Below are positions 18,300-29,525 of a stretch of 64,000 nucleotides of DNA, piece by piece. Within the stretch, counting starts at the first letter, position 1; each line of letters starts with the position of its first letter. The notes under the pieces were generated by a model. It had not been told where the DNA came from and ran no database searches. It saw only the letters and a program-made list of their open reading frames with translations. The translations under genes and the position numbers were made by a program. Source of the DNA: Streptomyces humi (GTDB taxonomy: Bacteria > Actinomycetota > Actinomycetes > Streptomycetales > Streptomycetaceae); the NCBI RefSeq assembly GCF_001005085.2, contig NZ_LBMU02000017.1, forward strand, positions 36,080-100,079, read 5' to 3'.

Positions 18300-19297
18300 C
18301 CACCGTCCTGCTGAGCACCGCCGACGAACTGCAAGCGCGCGTACGCCGCGGCCGCCGCGCCGTCGTGATGACCATGGGCGCCCTGCACGAGGGCCACGCC
18401 ACGCTGATCCGCACCGCGCGGGAGACCGCGGGCCCGGACGGCGAGGTCGTCGTCACGGTCTTCGTCAACCCGCTCCAGTTCGGGGCCGGCGAGGACCTCG
18501 ACCGCTACCCGCGCACGCTGGAAGCCGACCTGAAGATCGCCGAGCAGGCGGGCGCGGACGCCGTCTTCGCCCCCTCGGTCGACGAGGTCTACCCGGGCGG
18601 GCAGCCCCAGGTCCGGGTCACCGCGGGCCCGATGGGCACCCTCCTGGAGGGCGCCTCGCGCCCCGGTCACTTCGACGGCGTGCTCACCGTCGTCGCCAAG
18701 CTGCTGCACCTCACCCGCCCCGACGTGGCGCTGTTCGGGCAGAAGGACGCCCAGCAGCTGGCCGTGATCCGGCGCATGGTGCGCGATCTGAACTTCGGCA
18801 TCGAGATCGTCGGCGTGCCGACCGTGCGCGAGGGCGACGGACTCGCGCTGTCCAGCCGCAACCGCTACCTGTCGGCCGACGAGCGGCGCACGGCGCTCAC
18901 ACTCTCCCGCGCGCTGTTCGCCGGCCGCGACCGGCACGCGGCGCAGGAGGCACTGCGCGCGCGGGCCCTCGAAGTGCCCTCCACGCGCGCGCGTGCCGAG
19001 GCCCTCAGCGCCATAGGGGAGTCCCGCGCCGCCGCCGACGCGCACGCCGTCGCCAAGGCCGTGCCGAACGCCGCCGCGGCCGTCCGCGCGGCCGCCCGCG
19101 CGGTCCTGGACGAGGGCGTGCACTTCGACCCGCCGCTCCAACTGGACTACCTCGTCCTGGTCGACCCCGCCGACTTCACCGACATCGACGACGACTTCAC
19201 GGGAGAGGCCGTCCTCGCCGTCGCCGCCCGGGTCGGCAGCACCCGGCTGATCGACAACATCCCCCTCACCTTCGCCGCCCCGGGAGCCGCCTCGTGA
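18296..19297 (+). CDS. panC: Pantothenate synthetase
   Basis: PanC joins pantoate and beta-alanine using ATP to make pantothenate, the precursor of CoA. It shows [10 protein letters not shown] (residues 25-34), [30 protein letters not shown] and SSRNRYLS. At 333 residues it is longer than the usual 280-300 because of an Ala/Arg-rich insertion (about 205-255). It is coupled by 4-nt overlaps to the DUF2520 gene upstream and nadB downstream. Confidence 0.96.
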   Translation: MTTVLLSTADELQARVRRGRRAVVMTMGALHEGHATLIRTARETAGPDGEVVVTVFVNPLQFGAGEDLDRYPRTLEADLKIAEQAGADAVFAPSVDEVYPGGQPQVRVTAGPMGTLLEGASRPGHFDGVLTVVAKLLHLTRPDVALFGQKDAQQLAVIRRMVRDLNFGIEIVGVPTVREGDGLALSSRNRYLSADERRTALTLSRALFAGRDRHAAQEALRARALEVPSTRARAEALSAIGESRAAADAHAVAKAVPNAAAAVRAAARAVLDEGVHFDPPLQLDYLVLVDPADFTDIDDDFTGEAVLAVAARVGSTRLIDNIPLTFAAPGAAS

Positions 19298-21015
19298 CCA
19301 GCACCGGCATACGACTGCACGCGCCCGCCCCCGGCTGGTCCATCGACGCGGACGTGGTGGTCGTCGGGTCAGGCGTGGCCGGCCTGACCGCCGCCCTGCG
19401 CTGCGAGGCCGCGGGACTGACCACGGTCGTCGTCACCAAGGCGCTCCTCGACGACGGCTCCACACGCTGGGCGCAGGGCGGCGTCGCGGCCGCCCTGGGC
19501 GAGGGCGACACCCCCGAGCAGCACCTGGACGACACCCTGGTCGCGGGCGTCGGCCTGTGCGACGAGGACGCCGTACGGATCCTCGTCACCGAGGGCCCCG
19601 ACGCGGTACGACGGCTGATCTCGACCGGCGCCCACTTCGACACCGACGCGGACGGCGACATCGAGCTCACCCGTGAGGGCGGCCACCACCGGCGCCGGAT
19701 CGCCCATGCGGGCGGCGACGCCACCGGCGCGGAGATCTCCCGCGCGCTGGTGGAGGCGGCCCGCGCGCGGGGCGTGCGGATGATCGAGAACGCGCTGGTA
19801 CTGGACCTGCTGACCGACGCCGAAGGGCGCACGGCGGGCGTGACCCTGCACGTGATGGGTGAGGGCCAGCACGACGGCGTGGGCGCCGTGCACGCCCCCG
19901 CGGTGGTCCTCGCCACCGGCGGCATGGGCCAGGTCTTCGCCGCGACCACCAACCCCTCGGTGTCCACGGGGGACGGCGTGGCGCTGGCGCTGCGCGCGGG
20001 CGCGGAGGTCAGCGACCTCGAGTTCGTGCAGTTCCACCCCACCGTGCTGTTCCTCGGCGCCGACGCGGAGGGACAGCAGCCGCTGGTCTCCGAGGCGGTG
20101 CGCGGCGAGGGCGCGCACCTGGTCGACGCGGCCGGCGTGCGCTTCATGGTGGGGCAGCACGAGCTGGCCGAGCTGGCGCCCCGGGACATCGTCGCCAAGG
20201 GCATCATGCGGCGCATGCAGGAGCAGGACGCCGAGCACATGTTCCTGGACGCCCGGCACTTCGGCGCGGACATGTGGGAGCACCGTTTCCCGACCATCCT
20301 GGCCGCCTGCCGGGCGCACGGCATCGACCCGGTGACCGAGCCCATCCCGATAGCGCCGGCCGCGCACTACGCCTCCGGTGGCGTGCGCACCGACGCGCGC
20401 GGGCGCACGACCGTCCCCGGGCTCTACGCCTGCGGAGAGGTCGCCTGCACCGGCGTGCACGGCGCGAACCGGCTCGCCTCGAACTCCCTCCTGGAAGGGC
20501 TGGTCTACGCCGAGCGCATCGTCGCCGACATCACCGAGCGGCACGCGGCGGACCGCCTCCACGCGCGCGTGCCCGTGCCGGTACCGCACCCGGACCGGCC
20601 CGCGCACCCGCTACAGGTCCCCGAGGCCCGTTTCGCGATCCAGCGGATCATGACGGAGGGCGCCGGGGTGCTGCGCTCCGACGACTCCCTGACCAGGGCC
20701 GCCGAGCAGCTCCAGCGGCTGCACACCGAGGCCCGCGACGCCCTCGCCGAGAACGGCAAGACCGCCGAGCCCGGCGTGGACACCTGGGAGGCCACCAACC
20801 TCCTGTGCGTCGCGCGCGTGCTGGTCGAGGCGGCCCTCCGCCGCGAGGAGACCCGCGGCTGCCACTGGCGCGAGGACCACGCCGACCGCGACGACGCACA
20901 CTGGCGGCGCCACATCGTCGTACGGCTCAATCCGGACCGTTCGCTGGCCGTACGCACCACCGACACCGCAGACTTCCCCCCTACCCGGCCGCATCAGCCA
21001 TCCCAGGAGCAGTGA
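19294..21015 (+). CDS. nadB: L-aspartate oxidase
   Basis: NadB oxidises L-aspartate to iminoaspartate with FAD, the first step of de novo NAD synthesis. The 573-residue protein has [11 protein letters not shown] (FAD site, about 21-31), [42 protein letters not shown] and the C-terminal helical domain. The GTG start overlaps the panC stop (GTGA). nadA, the usual partner, is not here; nadC follows directly. Confidence 0.96.
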   Translation: MTSTGIRLHAPAPGWSIDADVVVVGSGVAGLTAALRCEAAGLTTVVVTKALLDDGSTRWAQGGVAAALGEGDTPEQHLDDTLVAGVGLCDEDAVRILVTEGPDAVRRLISTGAHFDTDADGDIELTREGGHHRRRIAHAGGDATGAEISRALVEAARARGVRMIENALVLDLLTDAEGRTAGVTLHVMGEGQHDGVGAVHAPAVVLATGGMGQVFAATTNPSVSTGDGVALALRAGAEVSDLEFVQFHPTVLFLGADAEGQQPLVSEAVRGEGAHLVDAAGVRFMVGQHELAELAPRDIVAKGIMRRMQEQDAEHMFLDARHFGADMWEHRFPTILAACRAHGIDPVTEPIPIAPAAHYASGGVRTDARGRTTVPGLYACGEVACTGVHGANRLASNSLLEGLVYAERIVADITERHAADRLHARVPVPVPHPDRPAHPLQVPEARFAIQRIMTEGAGVLRSDDSLTRAAEQLQRLHTEARDALAENGKTAEPGVDTWEATNLLCVARVLVEAALRREETRGCHWREDHADRDDAHWRRHIVVRLNPDRSLAVRTTDTADFPPTRPHQPSQEQ

Positions 21016-21020
21016 CAGAC

Positions 21021-21998
21021 GTGAGCACCAACGACCTTCCCCTCGCCGACGGCGGCGGCTGCGGCGACGGCTGTGCCTGTGGCGCCGAGGGCGACGAGGA
21101 GTACCTGGAGTGCGGGCTCGACCCCGCGCTCGCCGAACTCCTCGCCGCCGCCGGACTCGACCCCCTGGAGGTCGAGGACACCGCCAACGTGGCCATCCAG
21201 GAGGACCTCGACAACGGCGTGGACGTGACGACCGTCGCGACGATCCCCGAGGAGGCCGTGGCGACCGCCGACTTCGTCGCGCGCGAGGCGGGCGTGGTCG
21301 CGGGCCTCCGGGTCGCCGAGGCCGTGGTCTCCGTGGTCTGCACCGACGAGTTCGAGGTCGAGCGGCACGTCGAGGACGGCGACCGGGTCGAGGCCGGGCA
21401 GCCGCTGCTGTCCGTCACCACGCGCACCCGCGACCTGCTCACCGCCGAGCGCAGCGCGCTCAACATCCTGAACCGCCTCTCCGGCATCGCGACCGCCACG
21501 CGCGCGTGGGCGGACGCCCTGGAGGGCACGGACACGCGCGTGCGCGACACCCGCAAGACCACCCCGGGGCTCCGCTCCCTGGAGAAGTTCGCCGTGCGCT
21601 GCGGGGGCGGCGTCAACCACCGCATGTCGCTCTCCGACGCGGCCCTCGTCAAGGACAACCACGTGCTGGCCGCCGGTGGCGTCGCCCAGGCCTTCAAGGC
21701 CGTCCGCGAGGCCTTCCCCGACCTGGCCATCGAGGTCGAGGTCGACACGCTGCACCAGCTGCGCGAGGTCGTCGACGCGGGCGCCGACCTGATCCTGCTG
21801 GACAACTTCACGCCCGGGGAGTGCGAGGAGGCCGTCGCGATCGTGCACGGGCGCGCGCTCCTGGAGGCGTCCGGGCGGCTCACCCTGGACAACGCGCGCG
21901 CGTACGCCGACACCGGCGTGGACTTCCTGGCCGTCGGCGCCCTGACCCACTCCTCGCCGATCCTGGACATCGGCCTGGACCTGCGCGCGGCGGAGTGA
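21021..21998 (+). CDS. nadC: Nicotinate-nucleotide pyrophosphorylase (carboxylating)
   Basis: NadC converts quinolinate and PRPP to nicotinate mononucleotide. The core shows EDLDNGVDVTT, ERSALNILNRLSGIAT, RDTRKTTPGLR, GGGVNHR, VKDNH and LLDNF. The 325-residue form has an N-terminal extension with four cysteines (Cys14, 18, 20 and 31) that is not part of the catalytic fold. The GTG at 21021 lies 11 bases after AGGAG; a GTG at 21012 overlapping the nadB stop is the alternative start. Confidence 0.95.
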   Translation: MSTNDLPLADGGGCGDGCACGAEGDEEYLECGLDPALAELLAAAGLDPLEVEDTANVAIQEDLDNGVDVTTVATIPEEAVATADFVAREAGVVAGLRVAEAVVSVVCTDEFEVERHVEDGDRVEAGQPLLSVTTRTRDLLTAERSALNILNRLSGIATATRAWADALEGTDTRVRDTRKTTPGLRSLEKFAVRCGGGVNHRMSLSDAALVKDNHVLAAGGVAQAFKAVREAFPDLAIEVEVDTLHQLREVVDAGADLILLDNFTPGECEEAVAIVHGRALLEASGRLTLDNARAYADTGVDFLAVGALTHSSPILDIGLDLRAAE

Positions 21999-22002
21999 CG
22001 TC

Positions 22003-22800
22003 ATGCTCCTCACGATCGACGTCGGCAACACGCACACCGTCCTCGGCCTCTTCGACGGCGAGGACATCGTCGAGCACTGGCGCATCTCCACGGACGCGCG
22101 CCGTACCGCCGACGAGCTGGCGGTGCTCCTCCAGGGCCTGATGGGCATGCACCCGCTGCTCGGCGACGAGCTGGGCGACGGCATCGACGGGATCGCGATC
22201 TGCGCGACCGTGCCGTCCGTCCTGCACGAGCTGCGCGAGGTCACCCGGCGGTACTACGGCGACGTGCCGGCGGTTCTGGTGGAGCCGGGGGTGAAGACCG
22301 GTGTGCCGGTCCTGACCGACAACCCCAAGGAGGTCGGCGCGGACCGGATCATCAACGCCGTCGCGGCCGTCGAGCTCTTCGGGGGACCGGCGATCGTCGT
22401 CGACTTCGGCACGGCGACCACGTTCGACGCGGTGTCCGCGCGCGGGGAGTACGTCGGAGGCGTGATCGCGCCCGGTATCGAGATCTCCGTGGAGGCGCTG
22501 GGCGTCAAGGGCGCGCAGCTGCGCAAGATCGAGGTGGCCCGGCCGCGGAGCGTGATCGGGAAGAACACGGTGGAGGCCATGCAGGCGGGCATCGTGTACG
22601 GGTTCGCCGGGCAGGTCGACGGGGTGGTCGGCCGGATGGCGCGCGAACTGGCGGACGACCCGGACGACGTGACGGTGATCGCGACCGGTGGGCTGGCGCC
22701 GATGGTGCTGGGCGAGTCCTCGGTGATCGACGAGCACGAGCCCTGGCTGACCCTGGTCGGACTGCGGCTGGTGTACGAGCGGAACGTGTCGCGGATGTGA
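22003..22800 (+). CDS. coaX: Type III pantothenate kinase
   Basis: CoaX phosphorylates pantothenate, the first step of CoA synthesis, independently of the CoaA fold. The 265-residue ASKHA-type protein has DVGNTHT (residues 6-12, P-loop-like), GADRIINAVAA, VVDFGTATTFD and GGVIAPG. The ATG is five bases after the nadC stop, completing the cofactor operon. The order panC-nadB-nadC-coaX is typical of streptomycetes and related actinobacteria. Confidence 0.96.
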   Translation: MLLTIDVGNTHTVLGLFDGEDIVEHWRISTDARRTADELAVLLQGLMGMHPLLGDELGDGIDGIAICATVPSVLHELREVTRRYYGDVPAVLVEPGVKTGVPVLTDNPKEVGADRIINAVAAVELFGGPAIVVDFGTATTFDAVSARGEYVGGVIAPGIEISVEALGVKGAQLRKIEVARPRSVIGKNTVEAMQAGIVYGFAGQVDGVVGRMARELADDPDDVTVIATGGLAPMVLGESSVIDEHEPWLTLVGLRLVYERNVSRM

Positions 22801-22903
22801 GACGCGGGCGGGGTGGCGGTGAGCGCCGTCCAGGTGGGTGGCCCTCCCGCGCCACACCCGCACCGTATGTCGAGTTTGTCTGATTTACGCGTATCTTCGG
22901 TCC

Positions 22904-23551
22904 ATGCCCACGCCATATGGATCCCGCGGCGGCATGGCGTTCGGTGCGGAGGAGCTGCGTGTGCTCCGCCGTGCTCTCGCCCTCGCCCTTCACCCCGGCC
23001 CCGCCTCCGCCGACGACATCAAGCACTGTCATCGGCTCGCCGAGTCGCTCGACGAGGCGACGCGTGAGGCGGCCCGGCTGCGTGCCTTCCTGGTGGCCGA
23101 TCTCGCCCGGTACCGGGCGGCCCTGCCGGGGACCGTCACCGGCTACCTGGCCCTCCTGGAGGAGGCGCTCGGTGCCGGACACCGGCCCATTCCGGACGAT
23201 CTCGCCGCGCTGCGGGCGCTGCGCGGGAACCCCGGCGCCGGGGCGCTGCTGGCCCGGTGCCAGGACCTCGCCGAGCGCGATGTGCGGGCCCGGCTCGCGC
23301 AGGGCGCCCGCAGGGTACCGGCGCCCGCCGTTCCGGCCTCCAGGGCCCGTCTGACGGCCCTGCCGGGCGGTGTGGCCGAGGAGCCGGAGCGCAAGCCGAA
23401 GGAGAAGCCCGCCGAGCGGCCCGCCCCACGGCCCGCGGCCCCCGACCCGGCCACACCGAAGCGCCCCATCCCCACCCCGGGCGAGGTGTTCCCCCGCCGC
23501 CGCCCCACCCCACCACCGGCCGGCCCCCCGCAGCAGCTCGCGGCAGGCTGA
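22904..23551 (+). CDS. Helical protein with Pro-rich tail, function unknown
   Basis: This 215-residue protein is not recognised. It has an alpha-rich N-terminal two-thirds (LRVLRRALALALHPGPASAD..., LAESLDEATREAARLRAFLV, DLARYRAALPGTVTGYLALL) and a Pro/Arg-rich tail from about 155. No signal peptide or membrane helix is seen. TATCTT ends six bases before the ATG at 22904, suggesting leaderless transcription. It follows coaX by about 100 bp on the same strand. Confidence 0.72.
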   Translation: MPTPYGSRGGMAFGAEELRVLRRALALALHPGPASADDIKHCHRLAESLDEATREAARLRAFLVADLARYRAALPGTVTGYLALLEEALGAGHRPIPDDLAALRALRGNPGAGALLARCQDLAERDVRARLAQGARRVPAPAVPASRARLTALPGGVAEEPERKPKEKPAERPAPRPAAPDPATPKRPIPTPGEVFPRRRPTPPPAGPPQQLAAG

Positions 23552-23705
23552 GTCGCCGGACGAGAGACCGCGAGCGGGCCCCGGGCGGGGCGAGACCGAG
23601 GCGGGGAGTCGAGGCGGGGCTAGGCGGGGACCGTGCGCGCGCAGGGCGGAGGCGAGAACCGAGCACCGGCTCGACGAAGGCCGAACGTCAGCGTGGTGGC
23701 CGGTG

Positions 23706-23870
23706 CGGCGGAGGCTGGGCGTCAGCGCGGCGGAGGCTGGGCGTGTGGGGCGGGCGCGGACCGGATCGGGTACGGCGTCGGCTTCGTCCGCGGAGCCACT
23801 GGCGGCAGATCGCCCCGTGCGGCGCCTGCGCGGACCGGATCGGTTGCGGCGTCGGCTTCGTTCACGAGAG
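23706..23870. repeat. Degenerate tandem repeats in a 458-bp gene-free gap
   Basis: Between 23552 and 24009 no gene is convincing. Two copies of a 74-bp unit sharing GCGGACCGGATCGG and CGGCGTCGGCTTCGT occur near 23756 and 23830. A shorter pair of 22-bp units (CGGCGGAGGCTGGGCGT) lies near 23707 and 23729. The remainder is simple GC-rich sequence. Confidence 0.65.
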
Positions 23871-24009
23871 CCACGGGTAGCGGGCCGCCCGCGGGACGGC
23901 CGAGGCCGAGGCTGAGCGCGCGCAGGGCGAAGGGGCTGCTCGGGGGTGTCGGGGAGTGGTTTGCGCACCCCGCCCCTTTCGCCCGGTGTCCCGTGGCTAC
24001 TCTGGACCC

Positions 24010-24192
24010 ATGGAATACGCCGCCGCGCTGCTGCCTCCGGTCGTCATGGCCATCTTCTTCATCGGCCTGGTCCGGGTGATCGTGAAGACCCAGGGAGGCG
24101 CCGCCAAGGCCAAGGAGGACGCCGCCGTCGACGCCGCCTTCGCCCATGCGGAGGGCGTCCGCCGGGCCGCCGCGCCGAAGAGCGAGGCCTGA
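24010..24192 (+). CDS. Small single-pass membrane protein
   Basis: This 60-residue protein has one hydrophobic helix (about 4-24, LLPPVVMAIFFIGLVRVIV) followed by a charged Ala/Lys/Glu tail, predicted N-out/C-in. It is not recognised functionally. TACTCT ends six bases before the ATG, the pattern of leaderless genes in this window. It precedes the BlaI-type regulator by 143 bp. Confidence 0.72.
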   Translation: MEYAAALLPPVVMAIFFIGLVRVIVKTQGGAAKAKEDAAVDAAFAHAEGVRRAAAPKSEA

Positions 24193-24335
24193 GCCTCCGG
24201 CTGACGCCGGCCCGTACCGCCCCCGGCCCGCCCACCTGGGTTTCCGTGCCGCTCTGCGCCCTTTTTGCCCGTGTTTGTCGGCGGAAGGGCACGTCCGGCA
24301 CGCCATTGGCGGGATCTCCCACTATTGTCTGAGCT

Positions 24336-24785
24336 GTGCCTCGCCCATTGGGAGAACTCGAAGACGCGGTCATGACGCGGGTGTGGAAGTGGAACCGCCC
24401 GGTGACCGTTCGGGAAGTCCTGGAAGACCTTCAGCAGGAACGGTCCATCGCGTACACCACCGTGATGACCGTTTTGGACAATCTCCATCAGAAGGGCTGG
24501 GTCCGCCGGGAGGCCGAAGGCCGTGCCTATCGATATGAGGCCGTCTCCACCCGGGCCGCCTACGCCGCCGCTCTGATGAACGACGCCTGGTCGCAGAGCG
24601 ACAACCCGGCCGCCGCTCTCGTCGCCTTCTTCGGGATGATGAGCGACGAACAGCGCCAGGCTCTGCGCGACGCCGTGCGGATCGTGCAGGGACCGGATAG
24701 GCCGGAACAGCCCGAAGAACGCCAAGACCGGCCGGTCCGCCAAGAGGAGAACCCCGGCTCGGTGGTGGACCACGGCGGGCGATAG
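24336..24785 (+). CDS. BlaI/MecI/CopY-family transcriptional repressor
   Basis: The 149-residue winged-helix protein has the family pattern LGELEDAVMTRVWKWN, TVREVLEDL, AYTTVMTVLDNLHQKGWV (recognition helix) and RREAEGRAYRYEAV. Known members repress beta-lactamase or copper genes and are often inactivated by cleavage by a BlaR-type sensor peptidase; no such peptidase is nearby. The GTG start follows TATTGT by seven bases, suggesting a leaderless message. The C-terminal tail is polar. Confidence 0.9.
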   Translation: MPRPLGELEDAVMTRVWKWNRPVTVREVLEDLQQERSIAYTTVMTVLDNLHQKGWVRREAEGRAYRYEAVSTRAAYAAALMNDAWSQSDNPAAALVAFFGMMSDEQRQALRDAVRIVQGPDRPEQPEERQDRPVRQEENPGSVVDHGGR

Positions 24786-24794
24786 CGTCCGCTC

Positions 24795-25328
24795 ATGTCA
24801 GCGATGCGCCCCGAAGTCACCGCAAAAGCCATCACCGTCAGGCGGGCCAGGACCAGCGATGTCCAGGCGGTGCGCCGCCTCCTTGACGTGTACGTCCGCG
24901 ACCGCATCCTGCTCGACAAAGCCACGGTGACGCTTTACGAGGACATCCAGGAGTTCTGGGTCGCGGAACGCGACGACAACGCCGAGGTCGTCGGCTGCGG
25001 CGCACTGCACGTGATGTGGGAAGACCTCGCCGAAGTCCGCACTCTCGCGGTGAAGCCGGGCCTCAAGGGTGCCGGTGTCGGTCATCAGTTGCTGGAGAAG
25101 TTGGTGGAGACCGCGCGTTGGCTCGGTGTTCGCCGCGTTTTCTGTCTGACCTTCGAAGTCGAGTTCTTCGGGAAGCACGGCTTCGTGGAGATCGGCGAGA
25201 CGCCCGTGGACACCGATGTCTACGCGGAGCTGTTGCGTTCCTATGACGAGGGCGTCGCGGAGTTCCTCGGACTCGAACGAGTGAAACCGAACACCTTGGG
25301 CAACAGCCGGATGCTTCTGCATCTGTGA
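24795..25328 (+). CDS. GNAT acetyltransferase, ArgA-like amino-acid N-acetyltransferase
   Basis: The 177-residue single-domain GNAT protein has motif A VKPGLKGAGVGHQLL and a C-terminal FFGKHGFVEIGE. Its sequence resembles the stand-alone actinobacterial N-acetylglutamate synthase (the M. tuberculosis Rv2747 type), which lacks the kinase-like domain of E. coli ArgA; such enzymes make N-acetylglutamate for arginine synthesis. No arginine genes lie here, so substrate assignment is by family only. TAGCGT ends six bases before the ATG. Confidence 0.82.
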   Translation: MSAMRPEVTAKAITVRRARTSDVQAVRRLLDVYVRDRILLDKATVTLYEDIQEFWVAERDDNAEVVGCGALHVMWEDLAEVRTLAVKPGLKGAGVGHQLLEKLVETARWLGVRRVFCLTFEVEFFGKHGFVEIGETPVDTDVYAELLRSYDEGVAEFLGLERVKPNTLGNSRMLLHL

Positions 25329-25569
25329 TCGCCGAGAGGGCGGGAGATCGATCCGCTATTCCGGGCCTCCCGCCTTCCCCCGGTGCCCTATGTCCGAAAC
25401 GCGCATGTTTCCGGGTGGGAGCGGGCCCCTCGGTCTCTCCCAGGGGTTTGTGTTTTCTCCGCAAAAGCGGTTTGCTTTCCGACGTACTAGTACTGCATAT
25501 AACAGGGGGCGGCGTAACGGCGGGCGCCGCGGACCCCCGGCCCTCAAGTTTTCGATGAAAGGAAATCCG

Positions 25570-25905
25570 GTGGCACAGAAGGTTCAGGTCCTTCTTGTCG
25601 ACGACCTCGACGGCGGCGAGGCGGACGAGACCGTGACGTTCGCGCTGGACGGCAAGACTTACGAGATCGACCTCACGACCGCCAATGCGGACAAGCTGCG
25701 CGGTCTTCTCGACCCCTATGTCAAGGGCGGCCGGCGTACCGGTGGCCGTGCCTCGGGCGGACGCGGAAAGGCCCGTGCGGCTTCCGGCGGCAGCCAGGAC
25801 ACCGCGCAGATTCGCGCCTGGGCCAAGGAGAACGGCTACGAGGTCAACGACCGCGGCCGTGTTCCCGCGACCATTCGGCAGGCCTACGAGGACGCCAACG
25901 CCTGA
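25570..25905 (+). CDS. lsr2: Lsr2-family nucleoid-associated xenogeneic silencer
   Basis: Lsr2 coats AT-rich, often horizontally acquired DNA and silences it. The 111-residue protein has the N-terminal dimerisation domain (VQVLLVDDLDGGEADETVTF), a Gly/Arg-rich linker, and a C-terminal DNA-binding domain ending in DRGRVPATIRQAYEDA, whose RGR (95-97) acts as an AT-hook-like clamp. The GTG start has AAGGAAA at a suitable distance. The upstream 240 bp include an unusually AT-rich patch with TATAAC (25498-25503), a candidate -10. The 3' end overlaps the opposing gene by 22 bp. Confidence 0.95.
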   Translation: MAQKVQVLLVDDLDGGEADETVTFALDGKTYEIDLTTANADKLRGLLDPYVKGGRRTGGRASGGRGKARAASGGSQDTAQIRAWAKENGYEVNDRGRVPATIRQAYEDANA

Positions 25906-26507
25906 CGGTTCCCCGGCCCGCGGCCCGCGCCCGCGCGCCGCAGCCGGATGCGGTGGCACTCGGTGGCCACCGTGTCCACCAGTCGTACGAGATCGGGGGC
26001 GCCCCCACCGCCCCCCACGGCCGACAGCGTCGGCAGCGAGGCCTCGACCTCGCGCCCCGGCTCGGGGGGCCGCAACCAGACGGCGGCCCCCTGCGCGGGT
26101 TGCGCCTCCCCCCGCGAGGTCCCCTCGGCCCGTCCCGGCCGCGCCGGAGCCTCCGTCCGGCCCCCGGCGCCCAGCGCCCGAAGGTCGAGGTCCGGCACGC
26201 GCCACTCCAGCCAGTCCAGCAGCCCTGGCAGCTCCTCCGCGCTGCCCGCGGCCACCAGCAGCCGCATCCGGTCGCCCCTGAGTGCCACCGGAGAGCCCGG
26301 CAGCAGGTGCCTGAGCGCCTTCGCGCCCGCCTCGGCCGGCATGTCCAGCACGTCGAAACGCACGCCCGTGACCAGCCTCAGCGGCTCGCCGGGCGGTGCG
26401 GGCACTGTCGCCCACCCCAGATCGTTCTCGTACCAGTGCCGTACGGGATCGAGAGGACGACGGGGGTGAGGGACCGTGGAAGCAGCCAGGGGAACCGTGC
26501 CAGCCAT
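25884..26507 (-). CDS. Primase-polymerase N-domain-like protein, function unknown
   Basis: The 207-residue protein contains a segment reminiscent of the N-terminal domain of bifunctional primase-polymerases (WYENDLGWATVPAPPGEPL...GVRFDVLDMPAEAG, about 25-62). The acidic catalytic motif of true Prim-Pol proteins is not evident, so it may be a non-catalytic derivative. Streptomycetes keep this gene between lsr2 and clpC. It converges on and overlaps lsr2 by 22 bp and is divergent from clpC. Confidence 0.72.
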   Translation of the reverse strand: MAGTVPLAASTVPHPRRPLDPVRHWYENDLGWATVPAPPGEPLRLVTGVRFDVLDMPAEAGAKALRHLLPGSPVALRGDRMRLLVAAGSAEELPGLLDWLEWRVPDLDLRALGAGGRTEAPARPGRAEGTSRGEAQPAQGAAVWLRPPEPGREVEASLPTLSAVGGGGGAPDLVRLVDTVATECHRIRLRRAGAGRGPGNRQALASS

Positions 26508-26936
26508 GCCCCTGCAACCGCCGGAAACCCGCTCGGGTTACGCTGAGTGCGCGTACGACCGCGCAGAGTCCCGGAGAACGCGGCCTGCGGGGGTCCGGAG
26601 GGACGCAAGGTTGTTCGCCCGTAGCGGAGGGACCAGGGGCTCACGGCATGGACTGTCAGTCGCAGCGGGTAAGACATCCCTAGTGGGAGGGGGCGACACG
26701 CATGCGAGGCCGTCTCACGTTCGCCACGGGCGTACTGGCGGAAGGGGTAACTGCCTGGCCTGCGGGAACATCGTCTCGCACCATCGGGTTGGAGCAGATG
26801 TCGGCGTTCGGGGTCAGGAGGCCATCGACGGTGTCGGCAGTTGGAATGAGCGGTCCCCGCTTGCGGGACTAAGCTGCGGAAGGACAGGGAGGGGAAGTTC
26901 CCCCCACTGCCTGACCGCTCTGAGGAGCGATTAACG
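26508..26936 (+). promoter_or_regulatory. Upstream region of clpC with a candidate ClgR-type site
   Basis: This 429-bp gap between divergent genes holds the clpC promoter. At 26541-26551 the sequence CGC-TGAGT-GCG matches the inner part of the ClgR motif as I remember it (GTTCGC-5N-GCG); the outer bases match poorly. ClgR activates clp genes in streptomycetes. Near the start codon GAGGAG precedes the ATG by about nine bases. An open frame at 26476-26934 lacks protein-like character. Confidence 0.4.
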
Positions 26937-29462
<2,526 letters not shown>

Positions 29463-29486
29463 CCCTTCGGGGGTTCGCCGAGCGAG

Positions 29487-29518
29487 GGGCCGGTGCTTTT
29501 CGGAGCACCGGCCCTTTT
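29487..29518 (+). terminator. Intrinsic terminator of clpC
   Basis: An 11-bp perfect stem (29487-29497 with 29504-29514; GGGCCGGTGCT/AGCACCGGCCC) encloses a 6-nt loop and is followed by TTTT. It lies between the convergent clpC and NACHT genes and likely ends clpC transcription; the A-rich side needed for the opposite direction is weak. Confidence 0.93.
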
Positions 29519-29525
29519 CGCGTTC

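Noticed and set aside
19369..20607. Long minus-strand frames antisense to nadB
   Set aside because: These are codon-bias shadows of nadB; the plus-strand frame carries all the family motifs.
24300..24336. BlaI-type palindromic operator before the BlaI-family gene
   Set aside because: No TACA-N-TGTA-like dyad is visible near the start; only a -10-like TATTGT is supported.
26476..26934. Open frame of 152 codons upstream of clpC
   Set aside because: Composition is Arg/Gly-rich without domain-like pattern, it overlaps the promoter region and the start of the divergent gene, and GC-rich DNA yields such frames by chance.
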